64,000 bases of DNA from Microtetraspora glauca. Its GTDB lineage: Bacteria > Actinomycetota > Actinomycetes > Streptomycetales > Streptomycetaceae. Each line of letters starts with the position of its first letter. Position 1 is the stretch's first letter. Below, piece after piece: positions 1-8,667 of the stretch. The notes under the pieces were generated by a model, which did not search any database, was not told the origin of the DNA, and saw nothing but the letters and a program-made list of their open reading frames with translations. The stretch is from assembly GCA_000721275.1 (NCBI GenBank), contig JOFO01000001.1:1-64000 (forward strand). The letters run 5' to 3'. The position numbers and the translations under genes are program-made.

Positions 1-66
1 GCCCTCTGGGCATCAGTGACAGACAACGGCGGAATCTTCGGACCAGGGCGACTCATGCCCAACTAA
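1..66 (+). CDS. Possible 3' tail of an upstream gene (partial)
   Basis: Frame 1 is open from the window edge to a TAA at 64-66 and reads 21 residues ending in ...GRLMPN. Third positions are less G/C-rich than in the rest of the window, so this could be the end of an atypical gene cut by the edge or chance. No function can be given. Bases 67-197 show no gene. Confidence 0.2.
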   Translation, partial: ALWASVTDNGGIFGPGRLMPN

Positions 67-197
67 CGACGAATCTCCGACTCAGGTCACTAGGCCGTTT
101 CTTTCGGATCAGGCCGGGTAGCCGGCGCCGGCGGAAGCGTGGCCGGTTCTGGTGTCGCGGGGGCGGTGCGCGGCGGCCGGTCCGGCAGGATCGTGGA

Positions 198-878
198 ATG
201 CGTACTTCCGCCGTGGTGTCCGGGGGCCTCGCCCTGTTGTTGCTCGTCCTGGTGGTGGCCGGCTGGTCGCCGCTGCTCACCTTCGACCGCGCGGTCGACG
301 AGGCGCTGCACCGCAGCGCGGTCGCCCACCCCGGCGTCACCAGAACCCACCGGCTGCTCAGCGACTGGGTGTGGGACCCCTGGACGATGCGCGCGCTGGC
401 CTGCGCCGCCGTGCTGCTGCTCGCCCGGGCCGGACACCGCCGGCTCGCCTGGTGGGTGGCCGGGACGGTGGTGGCGGCGGCCGGGGTGCAGCAGGCGGTG
501 AAGGCGCTGGTCGGCCGGGACCGGCCGGAATGGCGGGACCCGGTGGACTCGGCCGCGTTCTCCGCCTTCCCCTCCGGGCACGCCATGACCGCGACCGTGG
601 TCTGCGGGCTGCTGCTGTGGGTGGTCGCCGTCGTCGGGCGGGAGCCGTGGCGCGGCTGGGGCACCCTGGCCGGGCTCGCGGTCGTCTCGGTGCTCGGCGT
701 CGGCTGGACCCGGATCTACCTGGGCGTGCACTGGCCGTCGGACGTGGTCGCCGGCTGGCTGCTGGGCTGGTGCTGCGTGGCCGTCGCGGTGCTCGCGTAC
801 CGCCGGAGCACCGCCCCGCGGCCGCTCCCCGCGGGGCCCCGCGCGGGCGGCGGACGGGCCGGCGGGACGGCGACGTGA
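198..878 (+). CDS. PAP2-family membrane phosphatase
   Basis: A 226-residue integral membrane phosphatase of the PAP2 superfamily (phosphatidic acid or undecaprenyl-pyrophosphate type). The three PAP2 signature motifs are visible in order: KALVGRDRP, then PSGHA, then TRIYLGVHWPSD, which supply the phosphate-binding Lys/Arg and the two catalytic His. Hydrophobic stretches around residues 7-24, 66-76, 80-97, 130-150, 158-172 and 185-198 fit the usual six-helix fold. The C-terminus is a short Pro/Gly/Arg-rich tail. It likely acts on a lipid phosphate at the outer membrane face; the substrate cannot be told. The ATG at 198 is the only start that keeps the first helix whole. Monocistronic, followed by a TetR gene 132 bp downstream. 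Confidence 0.85.
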   Translation: MRTSAVVSGGLALLLLVLVVAGWSPLLTFDRAVDEALHRSAVAHPGVTRTHRLLSDWVWDPWTMRALACAAVLLLARAGHRRLAWWVAGTVVAAAGVQQAVKALVGRDRPEWRDPVDSAAFSAFPSGHAMTATVVCGLLLWVVAVVGREPWRGWGTLAGLAVVSVLGVGWTRIYLGVHWPSDVVAGWLLGWCCVAVAVLAYRRSTAPRPLPAGPRAGGGRAGGTAT

Positions 879-1010
879 CGAAGCCGCCCGTCCTGGACGA
901 TCCCCCGTGTCGCCCAGGACGGACGGCCTCCCCGCCGTCGCGCCACGGGGGCGGGGCGGCGGGCCACGCTGAGTATATTGGCCGAGAGCCAGTCAACGCA
1001 GGAGCCCAGC

Positions 1011-1628
1011 ATGACGCCGCGTAGCCCATCGGTCAACGAAGAGCTGAGGCGGCGTTCGCGGGAGCGCATCCTGGCGGCGACGGTCGAGCTGGTCGGGCTG
1101 CGCGGATACGAGGCCACCACCCTCGGCGACATCGCCGAACGGGCCGGGGTGGCCCGGGGGCTCGTCTCGTACTACTTCCCCGGCAAGCGCCAGCTGCTCC
1201 AGTCCGCCGTGCACCGTCTGATGCACCTCACGCTGGCGGAGGCGCTGGAGCGGGAGCCGCGCACCGAGGACGGGGCGGAGCGGCTGGCCCGGGCGATCGA
1301 CGCGATCCTGGGGCTCGCGGTGGACCGGCCGACGCTGATGCGGACCCACATGGCCGGGATCCTCCAGGCCGAGGGCTTCGTGCGGTGCGAGGAGCAGCAG
1401 CGGCTCGCGTTCCTGCTGCGGGACACGGTGGAGCGGTACGGCTCCGAGGACGTGGACCGGGACTATCCGCTGCTGCGGGCGCTGCTGATGGGCGCGGTGG
1501 TGGCGGTGCTGCTGCCGGGCGCGCCGATGCCGGTGGCGCGGCTGCGGGCGGAGCTGTTCCACCGCTACGGGCTGGCCTGGGAGAGCGGCATGCCGCCGGA
1601 CGGTGGTCCGCCCGACGGCATGCCCTGA
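1011..1628 (+). CDS. TetR/AcrR-family transcriptional regulator
   Basis: A 205-residue one-component repressor. The N-terminal HTH is clear: RERILAATVELVGLRGYEAT, then TLGDIAERAGVARGLVSYYF, with the usual YYFPGK recognition-helix end. The C-terminal ligand domain is not family-specific. An ATG at 1011 with a GGAG 6 nt upstream is preferred over the TTG at 978. A small inverted repeat TGGC-N5-GCCA (979-991) lies just upstream and might be an autoregulatory site. The gene converges with the LVIVD-protein gene with only 11 bp between stops. The target is unknown; the upstream PAP2 gene is the nearest co-directional candidate. Confidence 0.85.
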   Translation: MTPRSPSVNEELRRRSRERILAATVELVGLRGYEATTLGDIAERAGVARGLVSYYFPGKRQLLQSAVHRLMHLTLAEALEREPRTEDGAERLARAIDAILGLAVDRPTLMRTHMAGILQAEGFVRCEEQQRLAFLLRDTVERYGSEDVDRDYPLLRALLMGAVVAVLLPGAPMPVARLRAELFHRYGLAWESGMPPDGGPPDGMP

Positions 1629-1639
1629 GGCGTCCGGGG

Positions 1640-3166
1640 TCAGTCCCGGTCGCCGAAGTCCTCGAAGTAGTCCGGCTGGGTCTGGACGTTGAGCTCGTCC
1701 ATGCGGACCTTCTTCCCGGCGTCGGTGCGCGGGTCGGAGATCTTCAGGACGTCGAGGCCGCGGGCGATCTCGTTGGAGTAGATGTGTCCGTTGTAGTAGT
1801 AGGCGGACCAGGAGCCGCCGGTGGTGAGGGCGGTGGCGGAGACCGGGCCGCGGTCGAACCAGCCGATCTCCTTCGGGCGCGCGGAGTCGGTGAAGTCCCA
1901 GATCGAGACGCCGCCCTGGTACCACGCCTGGACCATGATGTCCTTGCCCTTGACCGGGATCAGCGAGCCGTTGTGGGCGACGCAGTTCTCGGTGGCGGCC
2001 TGGTGGCGCGGGATCTTGAAGTAGCTGCGGAAGACCAGCTTGCGGTTCTTGCCCTTGCCGGTGATGTCGTAGACGCCGTTGGCGCCGCGGTTCGGGCCGA
2101 CGGCCGCGTTGCAGGTGGCGCCGCCACCACCGCCGAGCTCGTCGGTGAAGACGACCTTGTTCGCCTTCTGGTTGAAGGTGGCGGAGTGCCAGAAGGCGAA
2201 GTTGACGTTGTCCTGGACCTGGTCGATCACCCGGGGGTGCTCGGGGTCGGAGACGTCGAAGAGGATGCCGTCGCCCATGCAGGCGCCGGCGGCGAGGTCC
2301 TTGCCGGGCAGCACGGTGATGTCGTGGCAGCCGGTGGTCTTGGAGACGCCCGGGTTGGTCGGGGCGCCGGGGTTGCCGCCGCCGTCGGGGCCCTCACCGG
2401 GGAAGAGGACGGGGAAGCCGACGACGCGGGCGCGCTCGGGCGCGTCGCGCGGCACCTTGATGACCGAGATGCCGTCGTGCGGCGGCTGGCAGTCCGGGAA
2501 GGCCGCGTTCGGCGAGTAGGAGGACACGTACACGTACACGTCCTTGCGCTGCGGCAGGAGCGTGTGGGTGTGGGAGCCGCAGGCGGTCTCGACGGAGGCG
2601 ACGTACTTCGGGTTGGTGACGTCGCTGATGTCGAAGATCTTCATGCCCTCCCAGGACTCCTTGACGGAGGCGGGCTGGGTGGTGCTGGCGCACGAGTCGT
2701 CGCTGCGGGAGGAGTCGGTGGACAGGAAGAGGAGGTTCCCGGAGACGGAGATGTCGTTCTGGCTGCCGGGGCAGAGGACCTGGGCGACGGTCTTCGGGGC
2801 CTTCGGGTCGCTGATGTCGAAGACGCGGAAGCCGTCGTAGTTGCCCGCGAAGGCGTAGTCGCCCTGGAAGGCGATGTCCGTGTTGAGGCTCTTGAGCGCG
2901 TCCTTGGGGACGTTCGCCAGGAGTTCGATGTTGTCGGTCTTCACGATCTCGTCGACGCCGGGTATGTCGCCGCTCTGGATGGCGGCCCGCGCCCCGGCGG
3001 CCTGCTCCGCCGAGACCGGCGCCTGGACCGGCGCGTCCCCGGGGTCGGGGGTGGCGGCGGCCGTGCCGGTGGCGAGCAGCGCCGCGAGCAGGCCGGCCGC
3101 CGCGGTGGCGGTGCCGAGGCGTCTGATCCGGGACCGTGGACTGTGCGGGATAGGCAACGAAGTCAC
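1640..3166 (-). CDS. Secreted LVIVD-repeat beta-propeller protein
   Basis: A 508-residue exported protein. It has an Arg-rich n-region (RSRIRRLG), a hydrophobic Ala/Leu core and an AxA-like cleavage zone near residue 38, consistent with Sec or Tat export. The mature part is built from repeats such as YAFAGNYDGFRVFDISDPKA, GMKIFDISDVTNPKYVASV and GVSIWDFTDSARPKEIGWF, the LVIVD (beta-propeller) pattern. Paired Cys (SDDSCAST, CGSHTHT, GCHDITVLPGKDLAAGACMG) suggest extracellular disulfides. No enzyme motif is seen. It starts with GTG at 3166 behind GGAGGAC. It is divergent from a DUF305 lipoprotein across 174 bp, a pairing I recall from other Streptomyces; function unknown, possibly copper or envelope related. 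Confidence 0.8.
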   Translation of the reverse strand: MTSLPIPHSPRSRIRRLGTATAAAGLLAALLATGTAAATPDPGDAPVQAPVSAEQAAGARAAIQSGDIPGVDEIVKTDNIELLANVPKDALKSLNTDIAFQGDYAFAGNYDGFRVFDISDPKAPKTVAQVLCPGSQNDISVSGNLLFLSTDSSRSDDSCASTTQPASVKESWEGMKIFDISDVTNPKYVASVETACGSHTHTLLPQRKDVYVYVSSYSPNAAFPDCQPPHDGISVIKVPRDAPERARVVGFPVLFPGEGPDGGGNPGAPTNPGVSKTTGCHDITVLPGKDLAAGACMGDGILFDVSDPEHPRVIDQVQDNVNFAFWHSATFNQKANKVVFTDELGGGGGATCNAAVGPNRGANGVYDITGKGKNRKLVFRSYFKIPRHQAATENCVAHNGSLIPVKGKDIMVQAWYQGGVSIWDFTDSARPKEIGWFDRGPVSATALTTGGSWSAYYYNGHIYSNEIARGLDVLKISDPRTDAGKKVRMDELNVQTQPDYFEDFGDRD

Positions 3167-3340
3167 TCCGTCCTCCGTGTTCTCCGTTCAAAGGTGAACG
3201 GTTCTGGCCACGGCAGTATGTTCCTTGGCGTGCACATCCCAACAGATGGCAACACAGATGTCATGAAGGAATCTGCTCAACTCCCCTGAAGAACCTGCTA
3301 GGAACAGCCCCCTGTACCGCAAAACCCCCTGGAGGTACCG

Positions 3341-3997
3341 TTGCTGATCCGCCACCACCGGCGCTCCGCCGTCGCCGCGACCCTCGCCGCGCTGGCCGTC
3401 TTCGCCCTGGGCGCCTGCGAGTCGGAGTCCGGAACCGCGGCCCCGGAGCCCACCGCGACCGACGCCGCCGCGGCGGTCGTCGTGCCCGGCAGGCCCGGCG
3501 AGCCGGCCCGGCGGGTCTCCCCGGAGGAGGCGGCGAGCCTGCTGCCCGACGAGCGGCCGAACGGCGCCGACTTCCGGTACGTGCAGATGATGATCGTCCA
3601 CCACCGGCAGGCCCTGACGATGACGGCGCTGGCCCCGGAGCGGGCCCGATCGGCCGCGGTGCGGATGCTGGCGGAGCGGATCGCGGCGGCGCAGCAGCCG
3701 GAGATCGGCGCCATGGAGGGGTGGCTGAAGACCCACGGCGGGCCCCGGGACCAGGGCGCGCACGCCCATCACACGATGCCGGGCATGGCGACCGACGCGC
3801 AGCTCGCGGAGCTGCGGGTGGCGAAGGGGACGGCCTTCGACGAGCTGTTCCTGGAGCTGATGGTGACGCACCACGAGGGCGCCGTGACGATGGCGGCGGA
3901 GGTGCTCGGCCAGGGCAACAACGTACAGGTGGAGGAGATGGCGAACGACGTGATCGCCCAGCAGACGGCGGAGATCGGCCGGATGCGGGACCTCTGA
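3341..3997 (+). CDS. DUF305 lipoprotein
   Basis: A 218-residue putative lipoprotein. Residues 1-25 form a signal peptide ending in the lipobox ALGAC. The mature part carries the two DUF305 signature helices MMIVHHRQALTMT and LMVTHHEGAVTMAAEV, each with the conserved M..HH, plus a His-rich linker (HAHHTMPGM). DUF305 has a ferritin-like four-helix fold; the His/Met clusters suggest metal, perhaps copper, binding, but this is inference. The TTG start at 3341 has GGAGG 5 nt upstream. It shares a 174-bp divergent promoter region with the LVIVD-repeat gene. Confidence 0.85.
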   Translation: MLIRHHRRSAVAATLAALAVFALGACESESGTAAPEPTATDAAAAVVVPGRPGEPARRVSPEEAASLLPDERPNGADFRYVQMMIVHHRQALTMTALAPERARSAAVRMLAERIAAAQQPEIGAMEGWLKTHGGPRDQGAHAHHTMPGMATDAQLAELRVAKGTAFDELFLELMVTHHEGAVTMAAEVLGQGNNVQVEEMANDVIAQQTAEIGRMRDL

Positions 3998-4047
3998 CCG
4001 CGGCCCGCCCGTCCGGCCGGGGCGCGGTCTCCGGGAGGCCGGGGCAC

Positions 4048-4062
4048 GGTCTCCGCGAGACC
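4048..4062. terminator. Weak hairpin between convergent genes
   Basis: GGTCTC-CGC-GAGACC forms a 6-bp stem between the stops of the DUF305 gene and the convergent ArsR gene. No U-tract follows, as is usual in streptomycetes. A possible terminator only. Confidence 0.3.
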
Positions 4063-4090
4063 AGAGCGCGGCCGTCCGGGGGCCGCCCGG

Positions 4091-4447
4091 TCAGGCGCCG
4101 GGCGCCGCCTCGCGGGCCGACTGCGCCTCGGCCGCCGCGAGGACGGTGTCGAGGAGGCCGGGGAACAGGGCGTCGAGGTCGGCGCGGCGGAGCCCGTTCA
4201 GCTTCGCCGTGCCGCGGTAGTCCTGCCGGATCACGCCGGCCTCGCGCAGCACCCGGAAGTGGTGGGTGGTCGTCGACTTGGTGACCGGGAGGACGAAGTA
4301 CGAGCAGGCCAGTTCGGTCTCGGCGGCGGCCAGTTCGCGCACGATCCGCAGCCGCACGGCGTCGGAGAGCGCGTGCAGCACCGGCTCCAGGCGGATCTCC
4401 TCGCGCGCCGGGTGTTCCAGGAGGCGGGGGCTGGCGGCGGTCGTCAT
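4091..4447 (-). CDS. ArsR-family winged-helix regulator
   Basis: A 118-residue ArsR-type repressor. The winged HTH is clear: LHALSDAVRLRIVRELAAAE, then KSTTTHHFRVLREAGVIRQD, followed by the wing YRGTAKLNGLRRADLD. The single Cys in ELACSYF sits where ArsR proteins often sense, but there is no CxC metal site, so the signal may be organic or redox. The ATG at 4447 is preceded by GGAG. It is divergent from an old-yellow-enzyme gene, and two matched palindromes lie between them. It probably represses both genes until an electrophile or quinone-like inducer appears. Confidence 0.88.
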   Translation of the reverse strand: MTTAASPRLLEHPAREEIRLEPVLHALSDAVRLRIVRELAAAETELACSYFVLPVTKSTTTHHFRVLREAGVIRQDYRGTAKLNGLRRADLDALFPGLLDTVLAAAEAQSAREAAPGA

Positions 4448-4497
4448 GGCGGCGGCTCCACTTTCTCCCGGGGGTCGGCCGGGACGGGCTCCCATTG

Positions 4498-4513
4498 TAC
4501 GAGGATCCTCGTA
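4498..4513. promoter_or_regulatory. ArsR operator, palindrome 1
   Basis: TACGAGGATCCTCGTA is a perfect 16-bp palindrome in the ArsR/OYE intergenic region. Its TACGA ends match the second palindrome at 4532-4547, so both probably bind the ArsR protein. Confidence 0.7.
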
Positions 4514-4531
4514 GTTTGACAGTCGCCGTAC

Positions 4532-4547
4532 TACGATGGGTATCGTA
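4532..4547. promoter_or_regulatory. ArsR operator, palindrome 2
   Basis: TACGATGGGTATCGTA has inverted TACGAT/ATCGTA arms around a 4-bp centre and the same TACGA ends and 16-bp length as the palindrome at 4498-4513. Centre-to-centre spacing is 34 bp, about three helical turns. Confidence 0.65.
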
Positions 4548-4606
4548 CGAGCATCCCGCCCGGCCCCGCACGGCCGGCGACCCAGCCGTCCCGAAACGGA
4601 GTCCCG

Positions 4607-5686
4607 ATGAGCGCCGCCCTCTTCGAGCCCTACACCCTCCGCTCGCTGACCGTCCCGAACCGCGTCTGGATGGCGCCGATGTGCCAGTACTCCGCGGAGG
4701 TCTTCGGGCCGAACGCGGGGGTGGCCGGCGACTGGCACTTCGCCCACTACGCCTCCCGCGCCACCGGCGGCGCCGGCCTGATCCTCGTCGAGGCCACCGC
4801 GGTCGCCCCCGAGGGCCGGATCAGCCCCGCCGACCTCGGCCTGTGGAACGACACCCAGACCGAGGCGCTGCGCCGGATCGCCTCCTTCGTCAAGGCCCAG
4901 GGCTCCGTCCCCGGCATCCAGATCGCGCACGCCGGCCGCAAGGCCGCCACCCAGCGGCCCTGGCTCGGCCGCGGCCCCGCCCCGGCCGAGGAGGCGTGGC
5001 AGCCGGTCGCGCCGAGCCCGCTCCCCTTCGACGAGAACCACCCGGTGCCCACCGAGCTCACCGAGGACGGCATCCGGGAGATCGTCGGCCAGTTCGCCGC
5101 CGCGGCCCGCCGCGCGCGGGAGGCCGGCTTCGAGGTCGTCGAGGTGCACGGCGCCCACGGCTACCTCATCGGCGAGTTCCTCTCCCCGCACAGCAACCAC
5201 CGCACCGACGCCTACGGCGGCTCCTTCGAGAACCGGACCCGGCTCGCCCTGGAGGTGGTGGACGCGGTCCGCGCCGTCTGGCCCGAGGACCTGCCGGTCT
5301 TCTTCCGCATCTCCGCCACCGACTGGCTGGAGGACGCGGGCTGGACCCCGGACGAGACCGTGCGCTTCGCCGCACTGCTCCGCGAGCACGGCGTCGACCT
5401 GCTCGACGTCTCCAGCGGCGGCAACGGCGGCCCCGCCCGGATCCCCGTCGGCCCCGGCTACCAGGTGCCGTTCGCCGCCCGGGTCAAGGCAGAGACCGGG
5501 CTGCCGGTCGCCGCCGTCGGCCTCATCACCGAGCCCGGCCAGGCTGAGAAGATCCTCGCCAACGGCGAGGCCGACGCGGTCCTGCTCGGCCGCGAACTGC
5601 TCCGCGACGCCTCCTGGCCGCGCCGGGCCGCGCGCGAACTCGGCGCCACCGTCTCCGCGCCGCCGCAGTACGCCTGGGCGATCTGA
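4607..5686 (+). CDS. Old yellow enzyme, YqjM-like NADPH:flavin oxidoreductase
   Basis: A 359-residue FMN-dependent ene-reductase of the YqjM (thermophilic-like) OYE class. It reduces activated C=C bonds such as enones, quinones or nitro-olefins. The FMN/active-site motif MAPMCQYS (22-29) puts Cys26 at the YqjM redox Cys position. QIAHAGRKA (105-113), the substrate-binding His pair in HGAHGYL (His181, His184) and the HRTDAYGGSFENR segment are all intact. The length is normal. The ATG at 4607 follows GGAGT. It is divergently paired with an ArsR gene across twin palindromes, so it is probably induced by its own electrophilic substrates. Confidence 0.92.
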   Translation: MSAALFEPYTLRSLTVPNRVWMAPMCQYSAEVFGPNAGVAGDWHFAHYASRATGGAGLILVEATAVAPEGRISPADLGLWNDTQTEALRRIASFVKAQGSVPGIQIAHAGRKAATQRPWLGRGPAPAEEAWQPVAPSPLPFDENHPVPTELTEDGIREIVGQFAAAARRAREAGFEVVEVHGAHGYLIGEFLSPHSNHRTDAYGGSFENRTRLALEVVDAVRAVWPEDLPVFFRISATDWLEDAGWTPDETVRFAALLREHGVDLLDVSSGGNGGPARIPVGPGYQVPFAARVKAETGLPVAAVGLITEPGQAEKILANGEADAVLLGRELLRDASWPRRAARELGATVSAPPQYAWAI

Positions 5687-5703
5687 CCGTCACCGGACGG
5701 TCA
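5684..5703 (+). terminator. Hairpin at the OYE stop codon
   Basis: TGACCGTC-ACCG-GACGGTCA is a perfect 8-bp stem with a 4-nt loop. The left arm starts at the OYE stop codon. It is a plausible terminator ending the ArsR-controlled transcript before the next gene. Confidence 0.6.
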
Positions 5704-5787
5704 CGGGGTGTCTCCGGACGCCGTTGTCAGTGGGCGGGTGCAGACTGGCCCGTATCCGTGACAACGGCGTCCTGGAGGTGGGCACCC

Positions 5788-6870
5788 ATGCCCGACGTAC
5801 TTCTCACCGTAGGCACCCGCAAGGGACTCTTCATCGGCCGCAGGCGCGACGGGCGGTGGGAGTTCGACGAACCCCACTTCCCCGCCCAGGCCATCTACTC
5901 GGTCGCCATCGACACCCGGCCGGACACCCCGCGGCTGCTGGTCGGCGGCGACAGCTCCCACTGGGGCCCGTCCGTCTTCCACTCCGACGACCTGGGCCGG
6001 ACCTGGACCGAACCGCCCGCGCCCGCCGTCAAGTTCCCGCAGGACACCGGTGCCTCGCTGGAGCGCGTCTGGCAGCTCCACCCGGCGCCCGCCCACTCCC
6101 CCGGCGTCGTGTACGCGGGCACCGAACCCGCCGCGCTCTTCCGCTCCGACGACGGCGGGCGGTCCTTCGTGCTGGTCCGGCCGCTGTGGGAACACCCCAC
6201 CCGCTCCCGGTGGGTGCCCGGCGGAGGCGGCGAGGCGGTGCACACGATCGTCACCGACCGCCGCGACCCCGACGCCGTGACCGTCGCCGTTTCCACCGCC
6301 GGCGTCTTCCGCAGCCGGGACGGCGGCGCCTCCTGGGACCCGGCCAACCACGGCGTCTCCGCCGTCTTCCTGCCCGACCCGGCCCCGGAGTTCGGCCAGT
6401 GCGTCCACAAGATCGCGCAGGACGCCGGCGACCTCGACCGGCTGTACCTGCAGAACCACTGGGGCGTCTACCGCAGCGACGACGCCGGCGGCCGGTGGAC
6501 CGACATCGGCGGACCGCTCCCCTCCGACTTCGGCTTCGCCGTCGCCGCGCACCCCCACCGCCCCGGCACCGCGTACGTCTTCCCCATCACGGCCGACTCC
6601 GACCGCGTCCCGGCCGACCGCCGCTGCCGGGTCTACCGCACCATGGACGCCGGCGAGAGCTGGGAACCCCTCGACAAGGGCCTCCCCCAGGGCGACCACT
6701 ACGGCGCGGTCCTCCGCGACGCGCTCTGCACCGACGACGCCGACCCGGCGGGCGTCTACTTCGGCAACCGCAACGGCGAGGTGTACGCCAGCGCCGACGA
6801 CGGCGACACCTGGCAGCTCCTCGCCGAGCACCTGCCCGACGTGCTCTGCGTCCGGGCGGCGGTGATCTGA
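5788..6870 (+). CDS. Asp-box (BNR) beta-propeller protein
   Basis: A 360-residue propeller of the YCF48/BNR (sialidase-like) group. At least six Asp-boxes are readable: SDDLGRTW, SDDGGRSF, SRDGGASW, SDDAGGRW, TMDAGESW and SADDGDTW. It opens with LLTVGTRKGLFIGRR, common in cytoplasmic 'exo-alpha-sialidase-like' proteins. There is no signal peptide, and no catalytic Arg triad or Tyr/Glu pair of true sialidases could be assigned, so sialidase activity should not be assumed. The ATG at 5788 with GGAGG 9 nt upstream is chosen over the GTG at 5758. It is convergent with ung 34 bp away. Confidence 0.8.
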   Translation: MPDVLLTVGTRKGLFIGRRRDGRWEFDEPHFPAQAIYSVAIDTRPDTPRLLVGGDSSHWGPSVFHSDDLGRTWTEPPAPAVKFPQDTGASLERVWQLHPAPAHSPGVVYAGTEPAALFRSDDGGRSFVLVRPLWEHPTRSRWVPGGGGEAVHTIVTDRRDPDAVTVAVSTAGVFRSRDGGASWDPANHGVSAVFLPDPAPEFGQCVHKIAQDAGDLDRLYLQNHWGVYRSDDAGGRWTDIGGPLPSDFGFAVAAHPHRPGTAYVFPITADSDRVPADRRCRVYRTMDAGESWEPLDKGLPQGDHYGAVLRDALCTDDADPAGVYFGNRNGEVYASADDGDTWQLLAEHLPDVLCVRAAVI

Positions 6871-6904
6871 ACCCCCCGCCGCCCGCCGCCCGTCGGCGAC
6901 CCGC

Positions 6905-7582
6905 TCAGGGCAGCCGCCAGTCCACCGGCTCGGCGCCCTGGGCGACCAGCATCTCGTTGGCCCGGCTGAACGGCCGGGAGCCGAAGAAGCCCCGGTCCGC
7001 GGAGCGCGGCGACGGGTGCGCCGACTCGACGGCCGGCAGATTCCCCAGCAGCGGACGGGCGTTGCGGGCGTCCCGGCCCCAGAGGATCGAGACCAGCGGC
7101 TTGCCGCGGGCGGCGAGGGCGCGGATGGCCTGCTCGGTGACCTCCTCCCAGCCCTTGTTGCGGTGGGCGCCCGCGTTGCGCGGGGCGGTGGTCAGCGTCC
7201 TGTTGAGCAGCAGGACGCCCTGCCGGGTCCACGGCGTGAGGTCGCCGTTGGACGGCTTCGGGTGCCCCAGGTCGGTGTGCATCTCCCAGAAGATGTTCAG
7301 CAGGCTGCCCGGCAGCTGCCGCACCTCCGGGGCCACCGCGAAGCTCAGGCCGATCGCCATCCCCGGCGTGGGGTACGGATCCTGACCCACGATCAGGACC
7401 CGCACGTCGTCGAAGGGCTGCTGGAAGGCGCGCAGGACGTTCGGCCCCGACGGCAGATAGGTCCGGCCCGCGGCGAGCTCCTGCCGCAGGAAGTCGCCCA
7501 TCTCGGCCACCCGGCCCGCGACGGGCTCCAGGGCCTTCGCCCAGCCGGGCTCCACCAGTTCGCTCAACGGTCTCGCAGTCAC
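6905..7582 (-). CDS. ung: Uracil-DNA glycosylase, family 1
   Basis: A 225-residue UDG that excises uracil from DNA as the first step of base-excision repair. The water-activating motif is GQDPYP (Asp68); many relatives have GQDPYH, but Pro at this spot is common in actinobacteria as I recall. LLLNRTLT (124-131) and the Leu-intercalation/His motif [18 protein letters not shown] (His189) are intact. The length is normal. It starts with GTG at 7582. It is convergent with the Asp-box gene and divergent from the kinase gene downstream. Confidence 0.95.
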   Translation of the reverse strand: MTARPLSELVEPGWAKALEPVAGRVAEMGDFLRQELAAGRTYLPSGPNVLRAFQQPFDDVRVLIVGQDPYPTPGMAIGLSFAVAPEVRQLPGSLLNIFWEMHTDLGHPKPSNGDLTPWTRQGVLLLNRTLTTAPRNAGAHRNKGWEEVTEQAIRALAARGKPLVSILWGRDARNARPLLGNLPAVESAHPSPRSADRGFFGSRPFSRANEMLVAQGAEPVDWRLP

Positions 7583-7653
7583 GGTCCGTCACTCTAGCGG
7601 CCTACACCGACAACGCCCTCCGCCCCTAGACTGCGGCCCCCAGCCCCCACCCG

Positions 7654-8667
7654 GTGAGGACGGTCGCGAGCGTGGACAACCGGAGCGAGCACCCCGCAGG
7701 ACCGGCGGACGCCGTGGTCGTCGGCATCGACTCGGGAGGCTCGGGGCTGCGCGTCGCGCTCGCCCGGGCCGACGACGGCACGGTCCTCGACCGGGCGGAC
7801 GCGCCCGGGCCCGTACGGACGGGGCCGGGCGGGATCTCCGCCGCCCACTTCCTGGAGTCGGTGCTGCCCGCCGTCGCCGCGCTGCGGGCCCGCTCCGGCG
7901 GCGGGCGGCCGGTGCGCGCCGCCGCCGTCGGCGCCGCCGGCATGGCGACGCTCGGCGACGAGCTGCGGGCCGTGCTGCCGGGCGCGTTCGCCGACGCCTG
8001 GGGGGTGCGGGCGACCGCCCTCGCCGCCGACGCCGTCACCGCGTACGCCGGAGCGCTCGGCAGCCGGCCCGGCGCCGTCGTCGCCGGCGGCACCGGGCTG
8101 ATCGCCCTCGGCACCGACCTCACCGGCTGGCGGCGGGCCGACGGCTGGGGCCACCTCCTCGGCGACTGCGGCAGCGGCGCCTGGATCGGCCGGGCCGGCC
8201 TGGAGGCCGCGATGCGCGCGTACGACGGCCGGCGCGGCGGTTCGGCGGCGCTGCTGGCCCGGGCCGAGAAGCGGCACGGCCCGGCGGCGGGGCTGCCCGC
8301 CGCGCTCTATCCGCGCACCGACCGGCCGGCCGTGCTCGCCGCCTTCGCGCCCGACGTCGCGGCCTGCGCGGGCGAGGACCCGGTCGCCGCGGCCATCCTC
8401 GAGCGGGCCGCGGAGCACATCGCCGACGCGGCCGAGGCGGCCTGCCCGCCGGGCCCGGCGTCCGCGGTGGCGCTGACCGGCGGCCTCTTCAGGCTCGGCG
8501 AGCCGCTGCTCGCACCCCTGCGGGCGGCGCTCGCCGAACGGCTGCCCGGGGTGCGGGCCGTCGCCCCCGCGGGGGACCCGCTCGACGGGGCGGTGACGCT
8601 GGCCGCCGGCCTCGCAGGCGGCGGGATCCGGCTCCCCGCGGACCCCGCGCTGCTGCGGACCGTCTGA
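7654..8667 (+). CDS. BadF/BadG-type ATPase, N-acetylglucosamine kinase-like
   Basis: A 337-residue actin-fold (ASKHA) sugar kinase. Phosphate-1 motif GIDSGGSGLRVAL (24-36), the adenosine/phosphate-2 region AGGTGLIALGTD, and the GWGHLLGDCGSGAWIGRAGL block (about 162-181) match N-acetylglucosamine kinase/BadF ATPases; the CGSG replaces the more usual EGSG. It probably phosphorylates an amino sugar from cell-wall recycling or chitin. The start is uncertain: GTG at 7654, or GTG at 7672 which would shorten it by 6 residues. It is the nearest co-directional gene to the CbiX-like gene but separated by 169 bp. Confidence 0.8.
   Translation: MRTVASVDNRSEHPAGPADAVVVGIDSGGSGLRVALARADDGTVLDRADAPGPVRTGPGGISAAHFLESVLPAVAALRARSGGGRPVRAAAVGAAGMATLGDELRAVLPGAFADAWGVRATALAADAVTAYAGALGSRPGAVVAGGTGLIALGTDLTGWRRADGWGHLLGDCGSGAWIGRAGLEAAMRAYDGRRGGSAALLARAEKRHGPAAGLPAALYPRTDRPAVLAAFAPDVAACAGEDPVAAAILERAAEHIADAAEAACPPGPASAVALTGGLFRLGEPLLAPLRAALAERLPGVRAVAPAGDPLDGAVTLAAGLAGGGIRLPADPALLRTV

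Noticed and set aside
5788..6870. True sialidase
   Set aside because: Asp-boxes are present, but the catalytic Arg triad and nucleophilic Tyr were not found and there is no signal peptide.
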